64,000 bases of DNA, from contig NC_058064.1 of assembly GCF_020085105.1 (NCBI RefSeq), forward strand, positions 11,748,501 through 11,812,500, given 5' to 3'. Under the pieces are notes generated by a model. The model was not told where the DNA came from, ran no database searches, and saw only the letters and a program-made list of their open reading frames with translations. A program made the translations under genes and the position numbers. The first letter of the stretch is position 1, and each line of letters opens with the position of its first letter. The DNA is from Siniperca chuatsi. Its lineage: Eukaryota > Chordata > Actinopteri > Centrarchiformes > Sinipercidae. Shown here in pieces: positions 12,701-22,800 of this stretch.

Positions 12701-15700
12701 TCATAATTGACCTTGTTTGCAGTTTGCGGTGTCCTGTCAACAGTTTTACAGACGTCTCTTTTATAATGGTGGCCTATGGGGAAAATGTTTTTTGGGCCGC
12801 AGGGGGATTTTTCGTTGCAATACCACGAGTGGCCACTGGAAAAAAAATGTCTGCAAGGCTGAGCGGTGGCGCCGTATCATGGATGTATAAAGAGAACTGG
12901 ATACAGTGTTGAGGGTGGGGCCCCGTTAATTTCTATGAAAGCTGCTCAGTGGCACATGAAGCCAAAAAAGGTCGACTTCCCGGTATAAAATTACCCGGAT
13001 CTTCTGCATCGTGAGGCCCATAGGGCAAGCGCACTAGAGACTCCGCCGGCCAACTTCCGATTTAGCCCTCCACTAACTTGAATGGGGATAAAATGATTTA
13101 ATTGTGCGGCTCCTCTTGACTTTCCAAATGTTATCGGACCAAATTGATCAAATTCTGATAGTGAAACAAGTCATTTTGTGGGGGTTGTGACGTTCAAAAA
13201 AATGTATCCACCGTTTTACAGCTGCTTCTTTCACAATGTCTATAGGAAAAATTATTTTTGGGCCCCTGTGCATCACATGATGGACCTGGAAGTTGTAATT
13301 CCATTGTTTGGCTACTATGTCAAATTGGCTTCAAAGCCCAGCGCACTTTCTGGGGGCTTGCGCTCATGGATGTATAATAAGAACTGGATACGCCGCTGAT
13401 GCTCAGCCTGGCAGCCATTTTCTTCCAGTGGCCACTCGCGGTATTGCAATGAAAAATTCCCCTGCGGCCCAAAAAGCATTTTCCCCATAGGCCACCTTTA
13501 TAAGAGAGACGTCTGTAAAACTGTTGACAGGACACCTCAAACTGCAAACAAGAAAAGCGATTTAAAAATCCGTGACGTCATCACAATGTAAAGTCACACA
13601 GGCGGGGCCAGTGGAAGAAACACTACTGTGCATATTCAGTGGACCTGGAAGCCAGAAAACTTCTTTGCCGTATGCGGCAACAAGCATTTCTCATTGGAAT
13701 GAATAGGCGGCATGCAACACAGCGTGACGTAGCTTCACATTCCCTATACCATGTTAGCATGCTGACCTTAGCATTTAGCTCAAAGCACCACTATTCCTAA
13801 ATGCAGCCTCACAGAGCCACTAGCATGGCTGGCATAACTGGCCTAATACTGTTTTTAATAATATCTCCTTTATGAATTATAAATCCGTCATTAGTATGGC
13901 TTTTTACCGTGTCACCTTGTATTTTCTACATTTTGTAGCAGTGAGACAGAGATCATACGACTTGGTTTTATCCCTCATCATGGGTGGGGCCTTTGTGGAG
14001 CAGGTGTGCCTCACTAAGTGGACGGCCACCCATGAAGCTGCAAAGGTGAACAGCTCAGCATTGATGCTGACTAGAGCATGAGAAAACTCAACATCCAGGC
14101 TAAATTTCACATTTTCTCCTTCCATAGTCACCATCTTTCCTTCCTTCTTCATATCCCTGCCTTCTATCTCTTACACCAGGTGGGTTGTCCAGCTATTCTG
14201 ATGCTGCTGCTTCGACATGGAGCCAAAGTAACTGCCAGAGATGGTCATGGGGTGACTCCTCTGGGGATCGCAGCTGAATACGGCAACACTGAAGTTTTGG
14301 ATATACTCATACGGCATGGTAAAACACTAAAATACTGTGTAATGTTTCACATTTGTCATGTTTGTATGTTGAGTAATACCACACAACAATTGTTCTCACT
14401 CATCAGACCTTGTTGTACTCTCCCTGTGCTCCACTAGGTGGTGACGTGAACGCCCAGGCTACCAATGGAGACACAGTCCTGTACGATGCAACTGGATGTG
14501 GAAACCTGGACAGTATTGAGCTGCTCCTGCAGCACGGAGCCAACCCGAATGTAGCCAGCTATGCCTGCCAGCTGCCCATCCACAGAGCTGCATATGAGGG
14601 ACACATACTGTGAGCTGACCACCGTGTCCTGAAGCTGTGTGCACTGATCTCGATGCAGTCATCTTGAGGACTAGATATGGCAAAATTCTCATGCCAAAAG
14701 TTTGAGAATATCGGAGTTTTAAAAGATAATCCAGTTCCAGAAAGAAAGAAATTACTGGAGACAAATTAACATTCTTTTCCTACTATTTTGCAGCTAAATT
14801 GATCAAACTGTAGACTGTCTCTCTCTGCACCTCACAGCTCTGCAGTGTTTTCACTGCAATCATTTCCACAAAGAGCCTTCTGTTTATCCCTGTTTTTCAG
14901 TTCTGTCACTGAATAACACTGTAGCTCAAACCACAATCTAATGAACATTTTTCTCTATGTCCTGTTTTCTTCTTTTAGCATTTGTTTTTCACTGTTTCTG
15001 TCCCTCGCTCTCTTCCTGTTTGTCTCCCCCTCTCTTTCTCTCTCTCTCTCTAGAGCCCTGAGGACTCTCATCCCCATCACCACAAAGAGAGCTATCCATC
15101 TCTCAGGCCAGGACCCCATCCACTCAGCAGCTGACGGGGGACAGGTTGAGTGTCTGGAGCTGCTTATCAACAAAGGATATGATGTCAATGCCTTGCTAGA
15201 CACACACATCTCTGGTATGCTAAACTCTCTCACACACAAACTTACTCAAAAACATATGAATCTTTAAATAAAGATGGCCTATAAGTGAATAGAGTGTCCC
15301 TAAATGCACCACAGATGACAAGTTTAGAATAGTCACTGCTTGCAACATCATTACTAACTTTGACCAAAGAATAAAGATGACTAATTGTTCACTGTGAGGG
15401 TTTACCTACATCAAGAAAGTTTTAAATGTCTGTAAGTTGATTTTTCTGCTGTAGTGTAATAAATTGAAACCAGCTGCTTTCTAAAAAGTTATGTTTTCTG
15501 AATGCTTTTTGTAGATAATAAGTTAAACATTCAAAACATTGGCCTTCTTTTAAACTGGCCATAGGCAGCCCGTCCCCTGATCAAATGTAAATCTTGTTGC
15601 AGACAACTACAGGGACCTCAGGAAGACTCCTCTGTACTTTGCTGTTTCCAACGGTGATGTGACCTGCGCCGAGATGTTGCTGGCAGCTGGAGCGAGAACT

Positions 15701-16929
15701 GACCTGGACCCACTACAGTGCATCCTGGTCGCTATACGCACTGAGAGGTGTGAAGCACACATATGTGTGTATTCCCACTCATTATAACTTATGTGGTGGC
15801 GGTGAGGTTGTGTTGCAGTAACTTCTGACGTCTCTGTTTGGCCATTTCCAGGTATGAGCTGGTGCAGCTGCTCCTGTCCTATGGAGCGGAGGTGAATTGT
15901 TACTTCAGAGTGATCAGCAACACACTGTTCCCCACAGCCCTGCAGTACAGCCTGAGGGATCGCGTCATGCTGCGCCTGCTGCTCAACAGTGGATATCAAG
16001 CTTACAAGTACGTCTAGCAACTGTAAAATTAAAAGAGTTCTAACATATTTGATTTCAGTGAAGTAGTTCAGTTTTTCTCTAGTGGCATTCCATGTTTAGG
16101 AATTTGAGTAAAACGTATGCAAGCACTGAAATTCAAATAAAAATAATTAAGAGGTCATTTATAAAATTGCACATTTTAACATTTTATCTCTGCAACACTG
16201 TCCCTGGTAGGTGTTTCCAGTGTTGCCATGGTAACAGTGAAGAAATGGATAGTACCTGGACTGACCTCCATAACCAAGCCTACCGGATGTACAGTCAACC
16301 TAACGTCATCTCAGTAGGAGCCAATTCAGGCAGACATATTTACAAATCTGCTGTACACTCCTTAGTAATAAAGAGTGGAACTTTGTTGGGGTTGACTACA
16401 CACACACAAAGATAGCAATCAGTTCATCATACAACCAATCAACCAATCAAAGAGCCAATAATCCAACATATACGATAAATCATATCCCTGTTTTTTCTCT
16501 TTCAGTTCTGTGAGTTTGTATCGGTATCGTGGCTGACACATCTGGTTGGCAGTGTTGTAAGGATGCTCCTGGACTACGTCAGCCATGTCAGCATCTGTCC
16601 CAACCTCAAACGCATTCTGGAGAGGAGACCCGAGTGGGAGGAGATTTCTGACATACTGAGTAAAACTTCAAATCCGTTACTTGGTATTTAAAAAAGAAAA
16701 AGAAAAAAAAAGATCCATGATGATAACTAGAGGCTATACGTTTGTTTGTGCGTCCCCAGGCAAGCCACGGTCTCTGCAGCACTTGTGTCGAATGGTAATC
16801 AGAGGTCACATGAGTATCAGGACGCTGAATGACCCTGAAGCCATGGCTGCTGTCCCTTTTCCTCCGAGACTGAAGGAATACCTGACCTACAGAGAGTACA
16901 ACCTGTATGGTGACCTCTCCTCAATGTGA
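9772..16929 (+). CDS. asb15: ankyrin repeat and SOCS box protein 15, complete
   Basis: Substrate-recognition subunit of an Elongin B/C-Cullin 5 ubiquitin ligase, known mainly from skeletal muscle. Thirteen coding exons: 9772-9878, 10145-10197, 10378-10509, 10661-10828, 13939-14045, 14180-14318, 14438-14609, 15054-15214, 15603-15747, 15852-16007, 16211-16313, 16506-16659, 16760-16929. All phases join and give 588 aa, the same length as I recall for human ASB15. Residues 12-25 ([14 protein letters not shown]) fit a ubiquitin-interacting motif. The centre is a run of ankyrin repeats (for example [34 protein letters not shown]). The C-terminus is a SOCS box with a BC-box-like [10 protein letters not shown] and a Cul5-box-like PPRLKEYL, ending NLYGDLSSM. 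An acceptor-like CAG at 9767-9769 suggests an upstream non-coding exon. Intron 4 (3.1 kb) is full of mobile elements. Confidence 0.96.
11346..11520 (+). other. GC-rich exon-like patch in asb15 intron 4
   Basis: A CG-rich island in an AT-rich intron. It includes a TGACGTCA CRE-type site just upstream (11310-11317), a leader-like stretch ending CGTTCTCAG followed by GTAAAT (donor-like, 11399), and then an acceptor-like TTTACAG at 11500-11506. It has no useful open frame: the only ATG is followed at once by a stop. It could be a non-coding alternative first exon or a transposon promoter. This is weak inference. Confidence 0.2.
12105..13665. mobile_element. fold-back (long inverted repeat) element in asb15 intron 4
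   Basis: Two long arms face each other: about 12105-12905 (interrupted) and 13375-13665. Matching blocks in opposite orientation include ATATGTGCAGTAGTGTTTCT / its complement near 13620-13640, TTACATTGTGATGACGTCA, GTCCTGTCAACAGTTTTACA, GGTGGCCTATGGGGAAAATG and GAGTGGCCACTGGAA. Arm similarity looks near 90 percent over about 150 bp. The middle (12920-13370) is single copy within the window. An inner motif, CATGGATGTATAA..GAACTGGATAC, is instead a direct repeat (12880-12905, 13367-13392). No transposase frame is present, so this is a non-autonomous element. Confidence 0.75.
12176..12596 (+). mobile_element. non-LTR retrotransposon 3' tail nested in the fold-back element
   Basis: The left arm of the fold-back element is interrupted between GGCCCCGCC and TTTACATTGTG, which are 8 bp apart in the intact right arm. 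The inserted 420 bp ends with CCTCGGGGATTAATAAAGTA and a TTCTGATTCTGA tail, the typical 3' end of a widespread fish LINE/SINE group. The exact left edge is uncertain by some 10-20 bp. Confidence 0.65.
13753..13832 (-). repeat. TGCTAAC-rich fish repeat, partial reversed copy
   Basis: Reads GTTAGCATGCTGACCTTAGC and TTTAGCTCAAAGCACCAC, then CCTCACAGAG and TAGCATGGC, which is the reverse complement of the left part of the copies at 5264 and 17903. It ends just upstream of asb15 exon 5. Confidence 0.55.
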
Positions 16930-17440
16930 AACACAGTTGATTTATATCTGTGTGATTAAAACACTAATGAAAAGGCACTAGTCACTTTAAAGATTAGCCA
17001 GTGGGAATATATGATCTCTCTGCAGTGTAAACTTGTAAAACAATACCATTAATACAACTGAAAAAGGCATGTATAGCTTATGAAATAGATGTCTCATGAA
17101 TCTTAAATGCCCTGTACACCCACACAGGTGTTGTCACTTCTCGCTAATTAGACCTCTGGCTTAAGGAGAAGTTGGGCAGGGAATTGTATGAGGTCACCAA
17201 ACGACATCAGCACAGTACTGACAAGAGGTCTAATCAGGCAGGTTAAGTGAAAACACCTGTGTGGGTGGACAACATTTTTCTCACTTTGTGCTGTACATGT
17301 GTATGGTCAATATGGGGTTTGAAAATGAAAAAAATAATGGTATTGTTACTTAAATATAACATGGATTTGTTAGAATATTTTGTTATTTTGTAATAAACAA
17401 TGATATTTTAGTGTTTTTGTTCTATTTGTGTGTTAATAAA
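16930..17440 (+). other. asb15: asb15 3' UTR with two AATAAA signals
   Basis: Downstream of the asb15 stop codon two AATAAA hexamers occur, at 17392-17397 and 17435-17440, either of which could direct cleavage. The 3' UTR would contain a 151-bp inverted-repeat element (17117-17267). Confidence 0.5.
17117..17267. mobile_element. short MITE with long terminal inverted repeats (asb15 3' UTR)
   Basis: The left end starts CACCCACACAGGTGTT and goes on GTCACTTC...TAATTAGACCTCT. The right end, on the other strand, starts CACCCACACAGGTGTT and goes on TTCACTTA...TGATTAGACCTCT. The arms are about 45 bp, leaving a loop of about 60 bp. No coding frame. No clear target duplication. Confidence 0.7.
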
Positions 17441-17902
17441 ACCATTCTGTGCTGGGCCTGGCTGAGTGTAACCACAACTTGTCACTCAACAGCAGATTAG
17501 GACAAACAGAGCTATGAGCTGTTTAAAAGCCCTTAATGACATCAGCATAATTCCTGTTCTTTCATTATGTATCTTTCTCTGCGCCAGACTGAAAGATTTG
17601 GAGTGATGACGTTAATGATGAGCTATTCATGTGTTTGTATGTGGGAGCATGTATGTATGTGCGTGAGTTTGAGAGAATTAAAAAAAGAGAAAAATAAAAA
17701 CAGCAACAAATGATCAACTTACTAGTGAGGTCAAGCTACTTTACAACACAAATCCTGTGATGCAACAGCTATTTGTCCTTATCAAAATTAATAAATGCTG
17801 CAACCTGGTTTGTATTACTGCACATTACATTACTGACATCATTCTGATCCCACACTTTGTTATACATTTAAATGGTCAAATAAGGTGAAAGTATTTAGTA
17901 TA

Positions 17903-18925
17903 CAGTCATGCTAACAGCTCTGTGGAGAAGGGTCGAAGGGTCCAACTGCAGCACCTCAGACCTCCCTCCTCAGGCCCCTCTCATACAGATTATTATTGCC
18001 CCTCGCTGTTCGGAGGATGTAACAGTTAACGTAAATAAATCATTCATTCATTAATATCTGAATATGATATAGCAATACATGCCAATCGGTGACCAGCTAT
18101 AGCATAACTAAATGACCACGGACACACTAACTTGCAAGATATCTAACAGTATATAATAATAACAATAGTATGGATCAGGAAAATGAGAAAGAAAACCGTA
18201 TTGCATTTTAGTTATATAGTTAGTTGCTGATCACATGTCGTAAATTTATTAGAACAGCATTTGTTGGAAAGCTAGATACTGGCAGCGAATGAGCTACTAC
18301 AGGCTGTATGCAGTAAACTGCAAGCTAATGTTATCTAACTCACTAACCTCTGGGAAATTTCAAGTGCAGTACTGCCCTTGTCTTACAAAAGTCGGAACAC
18401 ACTTTTAAATTAGGTGGACTGCTAAGATGAAATAAGTGAAAGTTCACGTAGCCTACTTCATACAATGGAACGGGCCTCAGGAGGGAGGTCATGTGCTCAG
18501 CCCCCATTGGCTCACAAAACTAGGGGCCTCAGGCAGTTGGACCCTTTGGCTCTGTGAGGCTGTAATTTAAGCTAATTGCTAATGACAGCATGCACATTCT
18601 CACAATGACAATGCTAACATGCTGATGTTTACCAGAATGTTCACCATCTCAGTTTAGTGTGTTAGCATGCTAACACTTGCTAATTATCACTAAACACAAA
18701 GTACAGCTGAGGCTGATAGAATGTCATTAGTTTTGCAAGTTTAGTTATAAACCAAAGTAGATGAAAAGCCAAGGGATCACCATTACAGTTTATCCTGAGG
18801 GGGACATGAACGTGTGTACCAAATTTCATGGCAATCCATCCAATAGTTGTTGAGATATTTCAGTCTGGACCAAAGTAGTGGAGCGACTGACAGACCATTG
18901 CCATCCCTAGAGCCTTGCTGCTGCT
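17903..18925 (+). repeat. TGCTAAC-rich fish repeat, copy 2, split by an insertion
   Basis: Same block order as the copy at 5264-5508: ATGCTAACAGCTC at 17909, then, after the inserted element, GCTAATGACAGCATGC, GACAATGCTAACATGCTGAT, TAAACACAAAGTACAGCTGA. It also carries a longer right part (GGGGGACATGAACGTGTGTA, CAAATTTCATGGCAATCCAT) that copy 1 lacks. It lies between asb15 and lmod2. Confidence 0.65.
17925..18548. mobile_element. non-autonomous hAT-like element inside the TGCTAAC repeat
   Basis: The flanking repeat is interrupted, and GCTCTGTG occurs on both sides (17917-17924 and 18549-18556), an 8-bp target duplication as hAT transposons make. The ends share GAAGGGTCCAACTGC (left, 17935 on) and AAAGGGTCCAACTGC (right, other strand), followed by a GAGGCCCCT/CAGGCCCCTC block. 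The 624-bp interior has no long frame. The left end carries about 9 extra bases, so the exact terminus is uncertain. Confidence 0.65.
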
Positions 18926-19439
18926 AGCATGCTAAAAACCCAATAAGCTTGTACACTGGCAGTTAGAGCCTTATTTTTGAATGTGTTCGTTGTGTTGCTA
19001 TGTGTTCCTCTCATGTCAAAATCTACACAGTTATCAGACAGCAAACGAGTCAGGGGAAAAAAATAGAAAACAAACATAAAAACACTACATATCTCTGCCA
19101 TGTTATGGGAGTTTTAAAATCATTCAGATTAACGGACAATAACAACGGAGGACGTGCCGACACCTCTTTGCTGATGGATATGCAGAGATTGAGCCAGTGC
19201 CGTTTGTTGGGCGACACATTATCTCTGTTTATCTTTCTTGTTCTGTTCTGTTGGGTCCAGTTGGTCTTTTTTGGCCATGAACAAAGCCACTCAGGCTGTG
19301 GTGACAGACTGCTACGTTGACAGGCCACAGTCTCTGAGCTCACAGGCTTTTTTTGTCTCTGTCTCTCAGAGCAGTGCCTCCCAAAAAAGCTGCATCATGG
19401 GGCCCACACTTTGGTACGTTCCCTTCTGATCCCTCTCTT

Positions 19440-19825
19440 AAGGCCTAAACAGCAGCTGGGGAGATTAGAGAGTTGAGGACACCGACACACGGCGACTCTC
19501 CCTCACAGCAACACGGCCTGCCAGGATAGATCTGGTTCAGATTGGAGTGGGCTCTCATCAGAAGCACCCTTTGACTGGATCCAGTATGTTCAAAAACCTT
19601 CACCCGGCAAGGATCACCTCGTCTGGACTCTGAACTTCCAGTGAACCCTTATGTCCGTGGATCTCCAGCAACCTCACGGTGGACATTGTCTTTTGTTGGG
19701 ACCTCTATCCCCACACGGCTTCTTCATTTCAGGGTCCAGACTGAATTACATGCAACTCAAGAAGTGGTCTTTCTAGTAGTAGTTTAAACTTATAGTGACT
19801 GGTCTGTACTAATCACGCTTTGGCC
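19440..19825 (+). promoter_or_regulatory. lmod2: lmod2 5' UTR / proximal promoter
   Basis: GC-richer stretch leading into the lmod2 start codon, including a CAGCTG E-box at about 19453 of the kind bound by myogenic bHLH factors. No splice signal is needed between it and the ATG. The transcription start is not defined by the sequence. The region 18930-19440 shows nothing recognisable. Confidence 0.35.
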
Positions 19826-22800
19826 ATGAGTTGTTTCGGGTACCGTCGAGAGCTGAGTAAGTACGAAGATGTCGACGAGGACGAGCTTTTGGCTTCCCTC
19901 AGCCCTGAAGAGCTGGCTGAGTTGGAAAAGGAGCTGGCAGACATTGATCCTGACGCCAACGTGCCCATAGGACTCAGACAGAGAGACCAGACAGACAAGA
20001 CCCCGACAGGCACCTTCAGCAGAGAGGCCCTCATGAAGTATTGGGAAAATGAGACACGGAGACTGCTGGAGGACGAGATAGGTGGAGGAAGCCCCAAACT
20101 GGTCAGTGATGACATTTAATTAGATTTGCTTGGCATCTGTACAATGTGCTAAAAGTGAGAAGTCATTTGAAGTACTAAAAGGAAGGAAAATCATAACAAA
20201 CCGCTCTTTCTTCCACAGTTGCCTTAAAACCAACTACACTGATTTAGCTTAACAATGTACTATACATGTTACATATGTTTTTAATAAAACAAATACTCAT
20301 AATTACAGCATTGCATTTCAAATGCTGAATAATTTCATCAAAAAACAGGATGAAGAACAAGAGGAGTGTGTGACAGAAGAAAACAGTGGAGCAGAGGATG
20401 AAAAAGATGTTGAAAATGAGAAAGAACAGAAAAAGTATGAAGAACAAAAGGAGAATGAAGAAGACAAGGAAGAGGAGGAGGAGGATGATGAAGAAGAAGA
20501 AGAAGAAGCGGAGGAGAGTGAGGAAGAGGAGGAAGCTGAAACAGAGGAGGAGGAAGATGAGGAGGAGGAGGAACAAGAAAATCAATTAAAACCTGAACCC
20601 TCAAAGGATTCTGGGGTGCTGACATCACAGGCTGACACCCTGATGCTACTGAAGCCACAAAGGGTGGAGCCTATGAGACTGACTCCCCCCCCTCCACTTG
20701 CTGACCCAAACGTGACCGGAAACCCAACCGTTGTCGACGAAGCTCTCCAACGAGCTCTTAGCAATGACCCTGAACTTACAGAGGTTAATCTCAACAACAT
20801 TGACGATATCTCACAGGTACGAATACAGACACGTGCTGTTAAAAGTTTCTTTACATCAGTAATATGTGTAAATACAGTGGTAAAACAGGCCTCCCTTTAC
20901 ATTTAACTATGTCAAACCCAAGTGTTTGCGCACAGACAAGCAAACAGCTCAGAATATGTAACCTCCGTGAAAAAATCCACTGTTATGTCAAAATAGTAGA
21001 TTAGCTAGAGTTTTGAAGTGTGGTTTGAGTTTGGATGCGTGCTAGCAACCTGCTCTTTACTGTTGAGTAACTTTTGATTGTATGCCAGCTTATTTTTAGA
21101 ACCAGGCATCTTGCCATGGTTATGTAATGGAGGACATAGTTACATATTTGGTACAAACACTTTCTGTGACTGGAAAATGAACAAAAATATGGTGTCCTCA
21201 GTTAATAGCTATGACAAGGTTTCTGTTTTTTGTAGGGGCCTTTAGGCAAGTTTAATTCATCCTGTGGTTTACTAAATAGCAAGCAGTGGCTATTTTACTC
21301 CTTTTAGTATTATGGGGGTTGGCAAGAGGAGGACCGCCTCGCAATTTGGGTGCAAGTCCTTGTATCGACTTGGTGAACATTGGCCTTACTGAAGTGTTAA
21401 ATGTCTTCAGGGATGCTCTGAACTCTATGTGGTGGTGGTGGTGATGGTGAGAAGTTGTCAGTGTTCTGGAAAAAATAACCATCCCAATTTACTTCTTAGG
21501 AAACTCTCATCCGATTTGCTGAAGCACTGAGGTCCAACACACATGTTCGAGTCTTTAGCCTTGCAAATACCCGAGCCGACGACCCTGTGGCTCTGGCCAT
21601 TGCTAAGATGCTGAGGGAGAACGCGTCCATCACCAGTCTGAATATAGAGTCTAACTATGTGACTGGGAAAGGCGTGATGGCACTGGTTCAAGCACTTCCA
21701 GGAAACAACACCCTGACTGAGCTTCGGTTCCACAACCAGAGACACATGTGTGGAGGACAGGTTAGTTCTCTCTCTCTTCCCATTTTGTCTCATTCAAACT
21801 GATCTTCACTAAGCAACCATACTCTGGTTAGCAGTTCTTATCTGCCTGCATGTGCAAGGTGTAACCGGGTATAACAATGTCTCCCTTAATCAAACTTCCC
21901 CCCACAGGTAGAGATGGAGATGGTGAAGATTCTAAGGGAAAACTGCACCTTGATCAAGCTGGGCTACCAGTTCAACCTGCCTGGGCCCAGGATGAGCATG
22001 ACGGGGATCCTCACCAGGAACCAGGACCGTCAGAGACAGAAACGGCTGCAGGAGCAGAAACAGCAGCAGCAGGGCCAACAGGGGGCACCAGAGGGAGCTG
22101 TTAACCTCAGAACCACTGCACTGGTATGTAACATTGCTCTATTATGAGACATGTCTAATAAAATAGGATTATTTTTCAATTGGTCTGGGTGGACAGTGTC
22201 CCACTGACCGACAATTGCATTCTGCTTCGTTTTTGTTCTCAATTACTGTTTTCAAAGTCCCCATCTCTGTGAAAAACAGTGACAAACTCTTCAGCTAACA
22301 AGCTATATGCTAATGATGTACAACTTTGACAAAATTTGGATGTCTATATATGTGTATATATGGTAGGCATACTTGGTTCATTCTGTTGACTGTTAATCAC
22401 AGAATACTAGTAATCATCCACGTATTTGTATTTGCCTCTAAAAAAGAACACCTTTTTTGATCACCTTACAGCTCACCCAGAGTCTCTATACATCAACTGA
22501 CACAAATTTTTACTCTTCAACTCCCAGTTCAGCTACTTCACTGCTGTCACTGCTTACTTACCAACTTGCACACACTTCAACTGAAATTTCAAATGCTTTT
22601 ATCATTTACAATTCATCTGACATAACTGCTTTCATCACTACACTTCAACAACTGCTTTCAGTACTTACTTGTCAAATAACATTTCAACTGCTCTCATTGC
22701 TTACTTGTCAAATGACATTTCAACTGGTTTCATTGTTTAGACGTCAACTGACATTTCAGCTGCTTTCGCATCTTGCTCTTCAACTGCTGGTTCAACTACT

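Noticed and set aside
20338..20658. Antisense open frames (up to 113 codons) across the acidic tract of lmod2
   Set aside because: They are shadows of the GAA/GAG-rich coding sequence; low complexity, no splice logic.
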